Shown here: positions 45,556 through 56,224 of the stretch, piece by piece
Position numbering within the stretch: position 1 is the stretch's first letter
Layout of the letters: the number at the start of each line of letters is the position of its first letter
Position numbers and translations under genes: made by a program
The notes under the pieces: generated by a model
Told to the model about the DNA's origin: nothing
The model's database searches: none
The model's input: only the letters and a program-made list of their open reading frames with translations
NCBI RefSeq assembly: GCF_900102215.1
Contig: NZ_FNBG01000029.1
Span: forward strand, 1-64,000
Origin: Fontibacillus panacisegetis
GTDB taxonomy: Bacteria; Bacillota; Bacilli; Paenibacillales; Paenibacillaceae
Direction of reading: 5' to 3'
DNA length: 64,000 nucleotides

Positions 45556-47343
45556 TTGAAAATTGAGAATTTATTTAACATGAAAAAAAGCATTCAGAGC
45601 AGAATATTTGTCGCTTTTTTATTTGCTTTGGTTGTACCGACTCTTGTTATTAGTCTGAGTTCTTACTATATTTCAGTAAAGGTGCTTAAAAATAAAGTAA
45701 GCTCTTCCTACATTGAGACTGCTATGTATATTGGAAATAGTATAGAGAAAGACTTGTTTCAGTTGGAACAAATGAGTGATTATTTTTTTTCAAATTCAAG
45801 AGAATATGATTATTTGTCTAATTATTATGGCAATACTGCCGAATTATACTCCGGTTTTAATAAAATGAATCAAAGTGTAGATAATTATTTTTCTTATGTA
45901 CAAATCTCTCCATATGTATCAAGCATTGCAATGTTAGGGAGGAATGGGAATTTATATTTATATGGGAGCGATTCTTTCAAGTTCGAACCAGAAAGCATGA
46001 AACAATCTGCATGGTTCAATCAGACTATAAGTTTAGATGGTAAAATTAACTGGATTGGGGTTCAGAATCTTAAAACAACTACCGGATTATCCAAAACAGT
46101 GGTTTCGTTTTCTCGAGTAATCAAAGACAGCGACTTCAAAAAAATGATAGGTGTTGCTTATTTTGCGGTCTCTAATGATGTGTTTTCTAATTCGCTTAAA
46201 AAAGTGAATACAAATTCAAATAATCAAATTATTATCTTGGATAATAACGGTAGTGTTGTTGTGCATCCTGATACCAGTCAGGTACATCAATCTTTTAAAG
46301 ATTTGAGTAAACTGGATGCTGAAAACGGAAGCTTCATCTCGACCGAAAACGGTAAGCGCTATCTAGTTGCTTATCAATATTTGAATCAATATGGCTGGTG
46401 GGTTGTAGAAAAAATTCCATATAGCGAATTAATCAAGGATAACAAGCAAATTATTAATGCTACATTATACGTTTTTTTGATTTCGTTAATTATTTTTACT
46501 TTTATATTGTTTTTTGTATCATCGGCTATTGTTAAGCCTATAAAGGGACTTACAAAAATAATGAAAAATGTGAAGAACGGAAAATTGGACTCCAGGTCAA
46601 CTTATACCAGAGAAGATGAAATCGGTATAATGAGTCATAATTTCAACTACATGCTGGATCGAATTAATATGCTTTTCGATACCATTATAGAAGAACAAAA
46701 AATGAAAAGAGATGCCGAATACAAAGCCCTTCAATCACAGATCAATCCTCATTTTCTATATAATACGCTAAATACGATCCGATGGATGGCCATTATAAAG
46801 AAAGAAGACAATATTAAAGCAGTAGTTGAATCGCTCGGAAGACTACTAAAGAATACAACGAGCAAGATGGATCCATATATTTTAGTGAAGGACGAGCTAA
46901 ATAATCTGAAGGATTATGTTTTTATTCAAATGCTAAGATACAAAGATAAGTTTGAAATTATCTATGAAGTAGAGGAAGAATGTTTGGATTGCCAATGCAT
47001 CAAATTCATTTTGCAGCCTATTATTGAAAATGCTATTTTTCACGGAATTGAGCCGAAGGAAGGAAGAGGGACCATTTGGATTAAAGCTGAAATCCACAAT
47101 AATGAGCTCATATTTACGATCAAGGATAACGGTGTTGGAATACCCTCTCATAAAATTAAAGATTTACTGTCGGATGATAAAAAAAGGTTTAACGGTATAG
47201 GAATAAAAAATATTAATGATCGAATTAAACTGGAATATGGTCAACAGTACGGGGTTCAAATTGAAAGCAGGGAGAATGAATACACGATATATAAAGTCAT
47301 CCTGCCATCGATAACTTTGAAGGATGAAACAACGCAGAATTGA
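45556..47343 (+). CDS. YesM-type sensor histidine kinase
   Basis: 595 residues: membrane helix (about 20-42), extracytoplasmic dCache-like sensor (about 43-300), second helix (about 308-330), HAMP (about 332-385), then the His_kinase box QSQINPHFLYNTLN with the phosphoacceptor His (about 399) and the HATPase region ENAIFHGIEPKEGRG...DNGVGIP...GIGIKNINDRI. This is the LytS/YesM class that pairs with AraC-type regulators for carbohydrate uptake. Start: TTG behind GGTGGAGG; the frame extends 93 bp further up without an RBS. It overlaps no gene, and the regulator start lies 14 bp beyond its stop. Confidence 0.9.
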   Translation: MKIENLFNMKKSIQSRIFVAFLFALVVPTLVISLSSYYISVKVLKNKVSSSYIETAMYIGNSIEKDLFQLEQMSDYFFSNSREYDYLSNYYGNTAELYSGFNKMNQSVDNYFSYVQISPYVSSIAMLGRNGNLYLYGSDSFKFEPESMKQSAWFNQTISLDGKINWIGVQNLKTTTGLSKTVVSFSRVIKDSDFKKMIGVAYFAVSNDVFSNSLKKVNTNSNNQIIILDNNGSVVVHPDTSQVHQSFKDLSKLDAENGSFISTENGKRYLVAYQYLNQYGWWVVEKIPYSELIKDNKQIINATLYVFLISLIIFTFILFFVSSAIVKPIKGLTKIMKNVKNGKLDSRSTYTREDEIGIMSHNFNYMLDRINMLFDTIIEEQKMKRDAEYKALQSQINPHFLYNTLNTIRWMAIIKKEDNIKAVVESLGRLLKNTTSKMDPYILVKDELNNLKDYVFIQMLRYKDKFEIIYEVEEECLDCQCIKFILQPIIENAIFHGIEPKEGRGTIWIKAEIHNNELIFTIKDNGVGIPSHKIKDLLSDDKKRFNGIGIKNINDRIKLEYGQQYGVQIESRENEYTIYKVILPSITLKDETTQN

Positions 47344-47357
47344 ACGGAGGAATTGGA

Positions 47358-48962
47358 TTGCACAAGGTGCTTATTGTTGATGATGAAGTGCTGGCAAGAG
47401 TAGGAATAAAATCTTTTGTTCAATGGAATGAAGCAGGGTTTGAAGTTGTTGGGGAAGCTGAAAATGGTAAAAAGGCATTTGCTATGATTATGGACTTGCA
47501 GCCTGATATTGTAATTACCGATATTCATATGCCTGTTATGAACGGGATCGAATTGATCAAAGCGGTAAAAAAGGAAAACATTCCGGTAGAATTTTTAGTC
47601 CTAAGCGCTTACGATGACTTTGAATATGTCAAGGAAGCAATGAGACTTGGGGCTAATGATTATATATTAAAACTTGAAATGGAACCTAAAGCTTTAACTG
47701 AGCTATTGAATAAATTGAGGGAGAAAATTGAAACAGAACATACGAAAAAGACGGCAGAAAAATACTTCATGCGTTCAAAAGAGAATATATCGACCATTCA
47801 GGAAAAGCTGTTTAAGGAAATGGTATTCGGACATAAGTACCGGAATGACGAGTTTGAGGGAAAATTAAAAGAGATTCAGATTACTTTGCCAGGGCAAAAT
47901 TTGATTTGCCTGGTTCTGAACCTGGATAACAAAGGCCGCTTTGATGAAAGGAATACAAAGGATGTTTACCTTTTAGATTATGCGATAATGAACATTATTA
48001 ATGAGGTTTTGGTAGACTATCAATATGGAGTTGTATTTTGCTCCCGACCGGAAGAATATATCATTATATTTTCCGCCGGAGAAGAAAAAAATCTCGATCA
48101 ATATGATCATAAGGTTGCAGAATTGGAACGATTAATAAAACGATTTTTGAAGGAATACCTGAACATTAGCGTTACTATAGGGGTTAGTAATTTTTTTCAG
48201 GAATATGTAAAATTGCCAATTGCGTATCAACAGGCATTGTATGCAGTTAACCAGAATTTCAATCTACCGAGGGGTAGTACAATAAGATATAAGGATATTA
48301 TTCCCGAGTCGTCGGAGGATGACGACTTATCTCTTGATTTAGATCTCAAAAATTTGGAAAGACAGTTTGAAGCAGCCGATGTTCTAGGGATTGGTAATTC
48401 ATTTGATATGATGATCAATTATTTTCTTGTGGACGCTAAAAAAATTACAAGGGAGCATTTAAAAGCCACCTGTGCTGCACTGATTTTTATGATCAATTCT
48501 TATCTGGATAAATACAAAATGGAGAAAGGAAAGTTATGGGAAATTGATCCGTATAAGCAGCTTGAGGAGTTAAAAACACAAAGAGATTTTATCTCTTGGA
48601 TCGAACAATTAAAAGTGAAATTATTGAATGAGCTTGACCATGCCGACGAACCGAAACGGATGATCGCCAAAGCAAAGCAGTTTGTAAATCGAAACTATAT
48701 GGAAGAGATATCATTAGAGTCTGTATCCAAGTATATCAATTTTTCGGCTAATTATTTTAGTGCGGTGTTTAAAAAGGAAACGGGTACTAATTTTATTGAT
48801 TACGTGACGAATGTTCGCATTGAAGCTGCGAAACGGCTTCTTACCGAACAAAAATATAAAATTTATGAAATTTCACAGATGGTCGGATATGAAAATGAAC
48901 ATTACTTTAGTAGAGTTTTCAAAAAAATCACGGGCGTTTCGCCCAAAAGATTTAATGGATAA
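47358..48962 (+). CDS. YesN-type response regulator, AraC-family output
   Basis: 534 residues: receiver domain at 1-120 with acidic pair DDE (8-10), phosphoacceptor Asp in VITDIHMP (about 55), Ser/Thr in VLSAYDD and Lys in YILKLE; a variable middle region (about 130-425); and a C-terminal AraC helix-turn-helix pair (about 435-534) ending FKKITGVSPKRFNG. It is the partner of the kinase just upstream and the likely activator of both binding-protein promoters. Start TTG behind GGAGGAATT. Confidence 0.92.
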   Translation: MHKVLIVDDEVLARVGIKSFVQWNEAGFEVVGEAENGKKAFAMIMDLQPDIVITDIHMPVMNGIELIKAVKKENIPVEFLVLSAYDDFEYVKEAMRLGANDYILKLEMEPKALTELLNKLREKIETEHTKKTAEKYFMRSKENISTIQEKLFKEMVFGHKYRNDEFEGKLKEIQITLPGQNLICLVLNLDNKGRFDERNTKDVYLLDYAIMNIINEVLVDYQYGVVFCSRPEEYIIIFSAGEEKNLDQYDHKVAELERLIKRFLKEYLNISVTIGVSNFFQEYVKLPIAYQQALYAVNQNFNLPRGSTIRYKDIIPESSEDDDLSLDLDLKNLERQFEAADVLGIGNSFDMMINYFLVDAKKITREHLKATCAALIFMINSYLDKYKMEKGKLWEIDPYKQLEELKTQRDFISWIEQLKVKLLNELDHADEPKRMIAKAKQFVNRNYMEEISLESVSKYINFSANYFSAVFKKETGTNFIDYVTNVRIEAAKRLLTEQKYKIYEISQMVGYENEHYFSRVFKKITGVSPKRFNG

Positions 48963-48967
48963 ACCGT

Positions 48968-49012
48968 AAAAAGTTCACTTTTTAATAAAAAAAGTGAACT
49001 TTTCTGTTTTTT
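48968..49012 (+). terminator. Terminator of the regulator gene
   Basis: AAAAGTTCACTTTTT-AATA-AAAAAAGTGAACTTTT-CTGTTTTTT; the duplicate of the hairpin at 41762. Confidence 0.85.
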
Positions 49013-49157
49013 GCCCGAACCCTAATCAGCAGCAGCGTCAATATTAGTGAATATCTAATAAGAAAGTGTAAGATTTCGGTAGTAATTGCATTAAGGGCAC
49101 AAAGAAAGTGTTCTATACTAACTTTGCAAATAAAATAAACAGCTAGGAGGCAATAAA

Positions 49158-50528
49158 ATGAAGGGGTTTATGAAAGTGCTTTCATTGATGCTGGTTGGAA
49201 TCATGCTGACAGGTCTTGTCGCTGCGTGCGGCAATAATTCATCGTCAGATTCCTCAGGCAATTCGCCAGGTGCAAACAATGCGTCGGGTTCCGACGGGAC
49301 GAAGAAAGAGCCGGTCACCATTAAAATGTTTTTGGATTCGGCAAAATCCAAAAATAAGGTGTTTTCCGACATGATATCGGAATATAATGCGCTTGGCGGA
49401 GATCAGGTTGAAATGAATGTGTTGCCCGGAGATGGAGTAGCAGCTGTACAGAAAATGAATATTTTGCTGGGTTCAGGCGATTCCACAGATGTAGTCATCC
49501 TTGATAATCCGATCACTCAAGAGAAATATGTAAAGGCAGGATATCTTGCTCCATTGAATGATTTGGCAAACAATGCGAGCGTCGATCTGGGGAAGAGCTA
49601 TGGTAAATATCTCCCGAAAGCGGATGACGGAAATACCTATTTTCTGAGAACGGATATCGGTCAATGGTATGTCTTTTACAATAAAAAAATATTTGACGAT
49701 GCCAACGTGCCATATCCTTCCGGTAAATGGACCTGGAGTGAATATATCGAAACAGCTAAAAAGCTGACAAACGCTGAAAAAGGAATCTACGGATCCCTTA
49801 TGCTGGACTACGATAATTATCTATATTTTACAGCTAGACAAAAGGACGTGCCGGCTTATAAGGAGGACGGAACATCCAATTATGACGACCCGGCGTATAA
49901 GGAAGCGTTGAAATTATTTGCGGATTTAGGTAATGTTGACAAGATTCAACCTAGCTGGCTCGAATTTAAAACGCAGAAGGTAGCATGGGACGCCTTCATG
50001 ACCGGGAATTATGGCATGCATCTGATCGGCGGCTGGTACATGGGATTACTAACCGATCAGAAGACGTATCCGATTGACTGGAAATGGGGTGTTACGCAAG
50101 TACCTGTACCGGATTCCGGCGATGGAGATCGGACATTAGTGGCCGGAGCGGCGTTTGGAGTAAACAGCAAGTCCGAGCATAAAGAGGCTGCGTTTAAATT
50201 TATCAACTACTTGTCACAGAACCTATACAAGGAAAACAAGGGAATTCCACCAATGGAAAATGTAAGCGATGCTGATAAGGTAGCATTACTTCAAGGAATT
50301 GCGGATTCCTCCAATGGAAGCGTTACCGTTGACGAACTGAACAAAGTCATATTTGATAGCGGATTGGGCGTTGCAGATGAAAAGATTTCCGGGCCGGGGT
50401 CTTCTGTAATCAGCCAAACGGTTCTCCAGGAAGGCGAGCTTTACATGGTCGGGCAAAAATCGCTGGATGATGCCATTCAAGCGATCAAGAAAAAATCTGA
50501 TGAGGCCATACAATCAGAAGAAGAGTAG
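49158..50528 (+). CDS. Extracellular sugar-binding lipoprotein, copy 2
   Basis: 456 residues, same length as copy 1 with about 90% identity. The final ~75 residues are nearly invariant; differences cluster in the tether (SSDSSGNSPGANNASGSDGT) and scattered surface positions. Lipobox GLVAAC, RBS AGGAGG. No permease genes follow it, so it either uses the permeases at 43.4-45.1 kb or is a spare copy. The next gene encodes the wall-anchored hydrolase. Confidence 0.92.
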   Translation: MKGFMKVLSLMLVGIMLTGLVAACGNNSSSDSSGNSPGANNASGSDGTKKEPVTIKMFLDSAKSKNKVFSDMISEYNALGGDQVEMNVLPGDGVAAVQKMNILLGSGDSTDVVILDNPITQEKYVKAGYLAPLNDLANNASVDLGKSYGKYLPKADDGNTYFLRTDIGQWYVFYNKKIFDDANVPYPSGKWTWSEYIETAKKLTNAEKGIYGSLMLDYDNYLYFTARQKDVPAYKEDGTSNYDDPAYKEALKLFADLGNVDKIQPSWLEFKTQKVAWDAFMTGNYGMHLIGGWYMGLLTDQKTYPIDWKWGVTQVPVPDSGDGDRTLVAGAAFGVNSKSEHKEAAFKFINYLSQNLYKENKGIPPMENVSDADKVALLQGIADSSNGSVTVDELNKVIFDSGLGVADEKISGPGSSVISQTVLQEGELYMVGQKSLDDAIQAIKKKSDEAIQSEEE

Positions 50529-50560
50529 AATCAATCAGCACTATAATTTATGGGAAATAA

Positions 50561-50606
50561 GCACCAACAAGATGAGAAACTGATCGGCTTCTTATTTTGT
50601 TGGTGC
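50561..50606 (+). terminator. Hairpin after binding-protein copy 2
   Basis: GCACCAACAAgATgAGAA paired with TTCTtATtTTGTTGGTGC, a duplicate of 43353-43398. Homology to the left copy ends just after it, at AAATAGTGAGG. Confidence 0.65.
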
Positions 50607-50674
50607 AAATAGTGAGGATTGAAAAGAATCTTCACTTCACATTAGTGCGCGTGAAGGTCTTATTATGGTTTATA

Positions 50675-50688
50675 TGAAAGCGCTTGCG
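50675..50688. promoter_or_regulatory. cre site (CcpA) upstream of the giant hydrolase gene
   Basis: TGAAAGCGCTTGCG closely matches the cre consensus (TGWAANCGNTWNCW), about 47-60 bp before the start codon, so glucose repression is expected. Confidence 0.7.
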
Positions 50689-50734
50689 AGTATTTAATAA
50701 TGAATCGTGAGTTTTGGGTAAAGGAGATGAAAGT

Positions 50735-53700
50735 GTGTTGAAGAGTTTGTATTTTAGCAGAAGTATAAAAAGACCTGGTGTGATGTTATTGGTGTTTGCA
50801 ATGCTAGTATCATCCTTACCGGTATTGTTAAGTTTTCCGGCCAAAGCTCAAGCGGCAACTACATTAGTGACGTATCCTGCACCTGAGGGGGTCACATTAA
50901 ATAATACCTATACGGTAAAAGTCCGAGAACCTGGAGGCGAGTGGAACGATTTAGACGAATATAATACAAGAGTAGGATATGGAGCTACAGCCTCAAATGT
51001 TTCATTTGTTTATTTTGATACAAATGGTCCGGTAGAGCTATCTGTTACTGATAATACCGGAAACATTGAATCAGCGGAAATTCGGCCATCACATAATAAC
51101 ATTATTCCCGATATCAACGGCAATACAATGACCTTTACCATATCGGGTCCTGTGAAACTTTCGGTTGAGGTGAATGGCAATGTGCAAGACAACTTGCATA
51201 TTTTTGCCAACCCGTTAGAGGTTAACCCGCCAAATCCCGATGATCCGGATGTGCTGTATGTAGCTCCTGGCACTACGTATACCCCAAGTCCCAGCGACCC
51301 AAGCATCATTTATGTTGCCCCGGGTTATCATACACAGGATTTTGTAGTGAAAAGTGGTAAAACACTTTACATCGCAGGTGGTGCGGCTATCAAAGGTGGA
51401 ATTGTTTTGGATAATGCCACTAATGCCAAAGTCATCGGTCGTGGTGTACTTGATAGACCCTTGGAAAAAGCCATTTCAGCTGACTATACCAACCAAATCG
51501 TGATAGATGGAATCATTGCTAACAATTACGGAGTCGCAAATAATGGTGGCTACGGCGCTACATTCGGCAATGCCACCAATGTTCTCGTCAATAACTATAA
51601 AGCTTTCAGTTACATGAGATGGGGGGATGGCATTGATATATTTTCCTCCCACAATATCACCATCAATGATGTCTTTATGCGTACTAGTGATGATTCGATT
51701 GCAATATATAACGCACGTCCTAACGGCGGTAGAATCTGGTCGGGGAATTCAAACAATATCAACGTAACAAACTCGATTCTTATGCCCGGACTTGCTCATC
51801 CGATCAATATCGCGACTCACGGGGATCCAACGAAACCTGGAGAAGGCGAAACACTTGATACACTTAACTTTTCGAATCTGGATGTTCTGCTCGATAAGCC
51901 ATACGGGGTAGGTCCGATTCGTCTGGATGCCAGTGACGGTAATTTGATAATCAATGTGAATTTTTCGGATATCCGGATCGAAGATCGAACTGTGGGGCTA
52001 GGCAAAGCTGTAGAGCTGCGTACAGACAAGAACGGTGGTTACGGCCTTGCGCCGGGGCGTGGCATTAACAACGTTTATTTCAAGAATGTTACCTATAATG
52101 GAACCAATGCAAACGGATCTAACATCTATGGTTATAACTCTACTCGTCTGACTCAAAATATAACATTTGAGAATTTGGTGATTAACGGAACTGTTGTTGA
52201 GAGTGCCGAGGCCGGAAACTTCAAGATTGGCAACTACACTCAGAATATTAATTTTATTCCTGGTGGAGGAGTTGCACCTAAATCGGCGGCAGAGATTCCT
52301 GCCCCTGTGCCGATTGATCTGGCGATTAATAAGACCGCAACTGTGGATAGTTCCGGTCATTCGTGGACAGTGGATCTGGGCTCGAGCATGAATATTACCA
52401 ATGGCACTCAGGTCACGTGGGGAAATAGCGGAGTTGCCTATCCGTACAAGATTGAGACTTCCAATGACAATACCAACTGGACCTTAAAATCTGACAAGAC
52501 CGATAATACTAACACGGATCAGGTTCAATCTGATGTCTTCCTTGATACCACCCGGTATGTCAGAATTACCGTGACCGGTCAGCCAAGCGGTGCTTCAGAA
52601 GGGCTTGTCGGATTCAAGGTGTTGGGGGAACCAACCAATCTGGCGCTGAGCAAGACCGCAAGTGCAGATAGTTCGGAATCGGAAAATCCGGCTTCCAATG
52701 GTAGCGATGGCAATCCAACCACCCTTTGGAGAGCTGCTGACGATGCAGTCGATCATTCGTTTACGGTTGATCTTGGCGTGAACAGGAATATTACCTATGG
52801 TACGCAGGTATCATGGCTTAATAGTGGCGTTGCCCACCAGTATAAGATTGAAACCTCCAAGGATGCTGCCGACTGGAACGTAGTGGTGGACAATACTGGT
52901 AATACCAGCACGGATCAGGTTCAAACTGATTATTTTATCGATACCGCCAGGTATGTAAAAATTACGGTTACCGGATTGCCGAGCGGTGCCAGAGCGGGCT
53001 TCTATGATTTCAAGGTATTCGGTGAACCTATCAATCTGGCGTTGAATAAACCCGCAAGTGCGGATAGTTCAGAGGCAGGCTATCCGGCTTCCAATGGGAT
53101 TGATGCCAGTACGACGACTCGCTGGAGCGCTGCTGACCGTAAGACCGGCCATTGGTATATGGTTGATCTGGGCTCGGTTATGAAAATCACCGAAGGTACG
53201 CAGATCATGTGGGAGCGGCCTGAAGCTATCTATAAGTATAAGATTGAAACATCTACAGATGGTACTAATTGGACTACGAAAATTGACAAAGAGGCTAGTC
53301 AGTATAATCAGGGCAATACAAAAAGCGCCCAGGTTCAAGCCGACTACTTTACCGGAACAGCCCGGTATGTCAGACTTACCGTCTCCACTCTACCAGACGG
53401 TGCCAAGGCCAGCTTCTATGATTTCAAGGTATTCGGGGAGTCTGAGCAAGGAAATTACCAAGTCAGCTTTGATACAAATGGCGGCGAGCCTGCACTTGAT
53501 GCTGTTACTGTACCGGATGGCTCTCTGGTTAATGAACCAACGAATAGCATTGAGAAAGATTACTTTACTTTTAAGGGATGGTATAACGGAGAGCAGAAGT
53601 GGGATTTCGCAAAGGATATTGTTACGAATGATATGGTATTAAAAGCGCATTGGGCGCTTGAATCGCCGGAAGATATCACGAACGTCGAGGTCATTGAGGA

Positions 53701-56224
53701 TTCGACGGTTGTTAAGAAGGAATACCGGATCAACGATTCATTAAGCGTCGAAGGTTTAAGCTTGAAAGTATCCTGGAGCAATGGTAATGAGATTATTATC
53801 CCTGTAACTATGGATATGGTAAGCGGCTTTAACAGCAGCGCTCCTGCTGAAAGCCAGACGCTTACTGTAACCATTGATGACCGTACAGCGACTTATACAG
53901 TTTCGATTGTGAAACCGATTAAGATTGATGTGTATAACGAAGCAACGATTGTAGCCTCGCATCCACAGTGGGCACCCAGTGGCACCACTCCTGAGCCGAA
54001 GGAAGTAGTGGGATATCGTTTGTTTGACGGAGATACGAACACGGCTGGCGATTTGAACGCAGGGCGATCCTACTATGACATCGATTTCGGGGAGCTTCGC
54101 TCTGTTAAGCTTACTGACATCCGAATGCTGCCTCGTAACAAAGCCGACAATGTAAACAGGATGAACGGTGCGTATCTCCTTGGCTCCAACGACAAACAAA
54201 CCTGGACCCGACTGACGAACAACGTCAGCAATGCAACATTGGGTACGTGGACAATATATGAGCCGGATGACATATTGGATCACGGAGCATACCGTTATTT
54301 CAGGCTGACAAATGACAGCAACTGGTTTGGTAACGTTGCGGAATTGGAGTTCTACGGCAAAATTATTCAGCCTCAATCTGTTGCAGTCAGCAGCGAATCA
54401 ACGTATAAGACTCAATATCAGGTGGGCGAGCCGATTAGCGTAGAAGGATTGTCGCTTGCGGTAAACTGGAGTGACGGAAGCAAGACAACCGTTCCGGTAA
54501 CAGCAGACATGGTCAGCGGCTTCAACAGCAATGCCGCGGTGGAAAGTCAGATACTGACTATCACATACGGAGGTCTTACCGCTACGTATACCGTCAGCAT
54601 TGGGGCTGACCCTGGTGAAAAGGTCATTACCGGCATCTCGGTAAGCGATTCAGTCTACAAAACTGATTATAAAGTAGGAGAACCGCTGAATGTGACGGGA
54701 CTTGCTCTGAATGTCAGTTGGAGCGACGAAAGCACAACAACCATTCCGGTAACAGTGGAAATGGTGAGCGGCTTCAACAGTAGCACTGCGGTGGAAAGTC
54801 AGATACTGACCATCACATACGGAGGCTTTACCGCTACGTACACCATCAGTATTGAGGAACTCCCAGCGGAAAAGGTCATTACTGGTATCACGGTAAGCGA
54901 TTCGGTTTACAAAACCGAGTATAAAGTAGGAGAACCGCTGGATGTGACGGGGCTTACGCTTGATATCGCCTGGAGCGACGGAAGTAATACAGTCGTTCCG
55001 GTAACGGCGGAAATGGTAAGCGGCTTCAACAGCAGCGCCGCGGTGGAAAGCCAGATACTGACGATCACATACGGAGACTATACCGCCACGTACACTATCA
55101 GTATTGAGGCGCTCCCGACCGAAAAGGTCATGACCAGCATTGTGCTGAACAATTCGGGCTACAAAACCAGCTACTGGGTCGGCGAAGCACTGGATGTGAC
55201 AGGACTTTCTCTCATTGTCAACTGGAGTGACGACACGACTACTACCGTCCCTGTAACAGCAGAAATGGTAAGCGGGTTTAATAGTAGTGCTCCTGCAGCC
55301 AATCAGACGCTGACCGTGAATTATGAAGGATTTCATGTCGTGTATACAGTATCTATTGTGTCCAGACCTGTCGTACAGCCGTCATCGGTTGTAGTTCAGC
55401 CGCCAGTTGTATACTATGTCGTCAGCTTTGATGCAAACGGAGGAACGCCTGCAGGAAGCGTAAAGGTTCAGTCGGGCTCAATGGTATCTTCGATGCCGAC
55501 AAGCGAACGCGAGGGATACATTTTTGAAGGATGGTTTACGAACGGCGGAACGAAGTTTGCGAGCTCTACAAGAGTGTATTCCAATTTAACGCTTGTGGCT
55601 AAATGGAGCCGTACGGGAGAAAAGGCCAAGCCTGAAACTCCGGTAGTGCCGGGAACGACGGAGAAACCGAAGGTTCAGTTTACGGATGTGGCTGAATCGT
55701 ACTGGGCAAAAAATGAGCTTGAACGTCTGATTGAAATGGGAGCTATATCCGGTTTTGAAGACGGAAGCTTCCGACCTGATGACTCTATTACGAGAGCGGA
55801 ATTTTTGAAAATTGTAGTGACTGCGCTTGGCTTGAAAGCTTCTGGGACCATGGTGTTTGAGGATACCAACCAACATTGGGCTAAGGATTATATTTCTACT
55901 GCCGGTGCTTTGGACATTATCTCTGGCAGAAGCAAAGAAACTTTTGCACCGGATGCAAAAGTTACCAGACAGGAAATGTCGGTTATTCTGGCTCGTGCTG
56001 GTAAGCTGACCCCGAAATCCGAGGATTCGTCAAACCGTTACACCGACCAAGGGGAAATAGCTGATTGGGCAAGCAAAGCCATTAACGCTATGACAGATGC
56101 AAGCATAACGAACGGCTATCCGGATGGAAGCTTTAAGCCTGACCAAACGGCGACAAGGGCGCAAGCTGCTGTCATGATCGTAAGATTGCTGGATTACCTC
56201 CAATCTCAGAAGCAGTCCGAGTGA
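50735..56224 (+). CDS. Giant SLH-anchored beta-helix glycoside hydrolase with carbohydrate-binding modules
   Basis: About 1829 residues. Order: signal peptide (cut near KAQA, about 40); N-terminal beta sandwich; right-handed beta-helix catalytic domain (about 170-520) of GH28/GH49/pectate-lyase-like type with GDGIDIFSSHNITI and RTSDDSIAIYN; three discoidin-like F5/8C modules (about 530-900), the first lacking its middle; a Listeria-Bacteroides repeat; a bacterial Ig-like (Big) module; another discoidin-like module (about 1070-1210); four Big modules of about 82 residues, highly alike at DNA level; a second Listeria-Bacteroides repeat; and three SLH domains (about 1650-1820) holding it to the cell wall. 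It probably attacks pectic or related plant polysaccharide. GTG start behind GGAG. Confidence 0.88.
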   Translation: MLKSLYFSRSIKRPGVMLLVFAMLVSSLPVLLSFPAKAQAATTLVTYPAPEGVTLNNTYTVKVREPGGEWNDLDEYNTRVGYGATASNVSFVYFDTNGPVELSVTDNTGNIESAEIRPSHNNIIPDINGNTMTFTISGPVKLSVEVNGNVQDNLHIFANPLEVNPPNPDDPDVLYVAPGTTYTPSPSDPSIIYVAPGYHTQDFVVKSGKTLYIAGGAAIKGGIVLDNATNAKVIGRGVLDRPLEKAISADYTNQIVIDGIIANNYGVANNGGYGATFGNATNVLVNNYKAFSYMRWGDGIDIFSSHNITINDVFMRTSDDSIAIYNARPNGGRIWSGNSNNINVTNSILMPGLAHPINIATHGDPTKPGEGETLDTLNFSNLDVLLDKPYGVGPIRLDASDGNLIINVNFSDIRIEDRTVGLGKAVELRTDKNGGYGLAPGRGINNVYFKNVTYNGTNANGSNIYGYNSTRLTQNITFENLVINGTVVESAEAGNFKIGNYTQNINFIPGGGVAPKSAAEIPAPVPIDLAINKTATVDSSGHSWTVDLGSSMNITNGTQVTWGNSGVAYPYKIETSNDNTNWTLKSDKTDNTNTDQVQSDVFLDTTRYVRITVTGQPSGASEGLVGFKVLGEPTNLALSKTASADSSESENPASNGSDGNPTTLWRAADDAVDHSFTVDLGVNRNITYGTQVSWLNSGVAHQYKIETSKDAADWNVVVDNTGNTSTDQVQTDYFIDTARYVKITVTGLPSGARAGFYDFKVFGEPINLALNKPASADSSEAGYPASNGIDASTTTRWSAADRKTGHWYMVDLGSVMKITEGTQIMWERPEAIYKYKIETSTDGTNWTTKIDKEASQYNQGNTKSAQVQADYFTGTARYVRLTVSTLPDGAKASFYDFKVFGESEQGNYQVSFDTNGGEPALDAVTVPDGSLVNEPTNSIEKDYFTFKGWYNGEQKWDFAKDIVTNDMVLKAHWALESPEDITNVEVIEDSTVVKKEYRINDSLSVEGLSLKVSWSNGNEIIIPVTMDMVSGFNSSAPAESQTLTVTIDDRTATYTVSIVKPIKIDVYNEATIVASHPQWAPSGTTPEPKEVVGYRLFDGDTNTAGDLNAGRSYYDIDFGELRSVKLTDIRMLPRNKADNVNRMNGAYLLGSNDKQTWTRLTNNVSNATLGTWTIYEPDDILDHGAYRYFRLTNDSNWFGNVAELEFYGKIIQPQSVAVSSESTYKTQYQVGEPISVEGLSLAVNWSDGSKTTVPVTADMVSGFNSNAAVESQILTITYGGLTATYTVSIGADPGEKVITGISVSDSVYKTDYKVGEPLNVTGLALNVSWSDESTTTIPVTVEMVSGFNSSTAVESQILTITYGGFTATYTISIEELPAEKVITGITVSDSVYKTEYKVGEPLDVTGLTLDIAWSDGSNTVVPVTAEMVSGFNSSAAVESQILTITYGDYTATYTISIEALPTEKVMTSIVLNNSGYKTSYWVGEALDVTGLSLIVNWSDDTTTTVPVTAEMVSGFNSSAPAANQTLTVNYEGFHVVYTVSIVSRPVVQPSSVVVQPPVVYYVVSFDANGGTPAGSVKVQSGSMVSSMPTSEREGYIFEGWFTNGGTKFASSTRVYSNLTLVAKWSRTGEKAKPETPVVPGTTEKPKVQFTDVAESYWAKNELERLIEMGAISGFEDGSFRPDDSITRAEFLKIVVTALGLKASGTMVFEDTNQHWAKDYISTAGALDIISGRSKETFAPDAKVTRQEMSVILARAGKLTPKSEDSSNRYTDQGEIADWASKAINAMTDASITNGYPDGSFKPDQTATRAQAAVMIVRLLDYLQSQKQSE

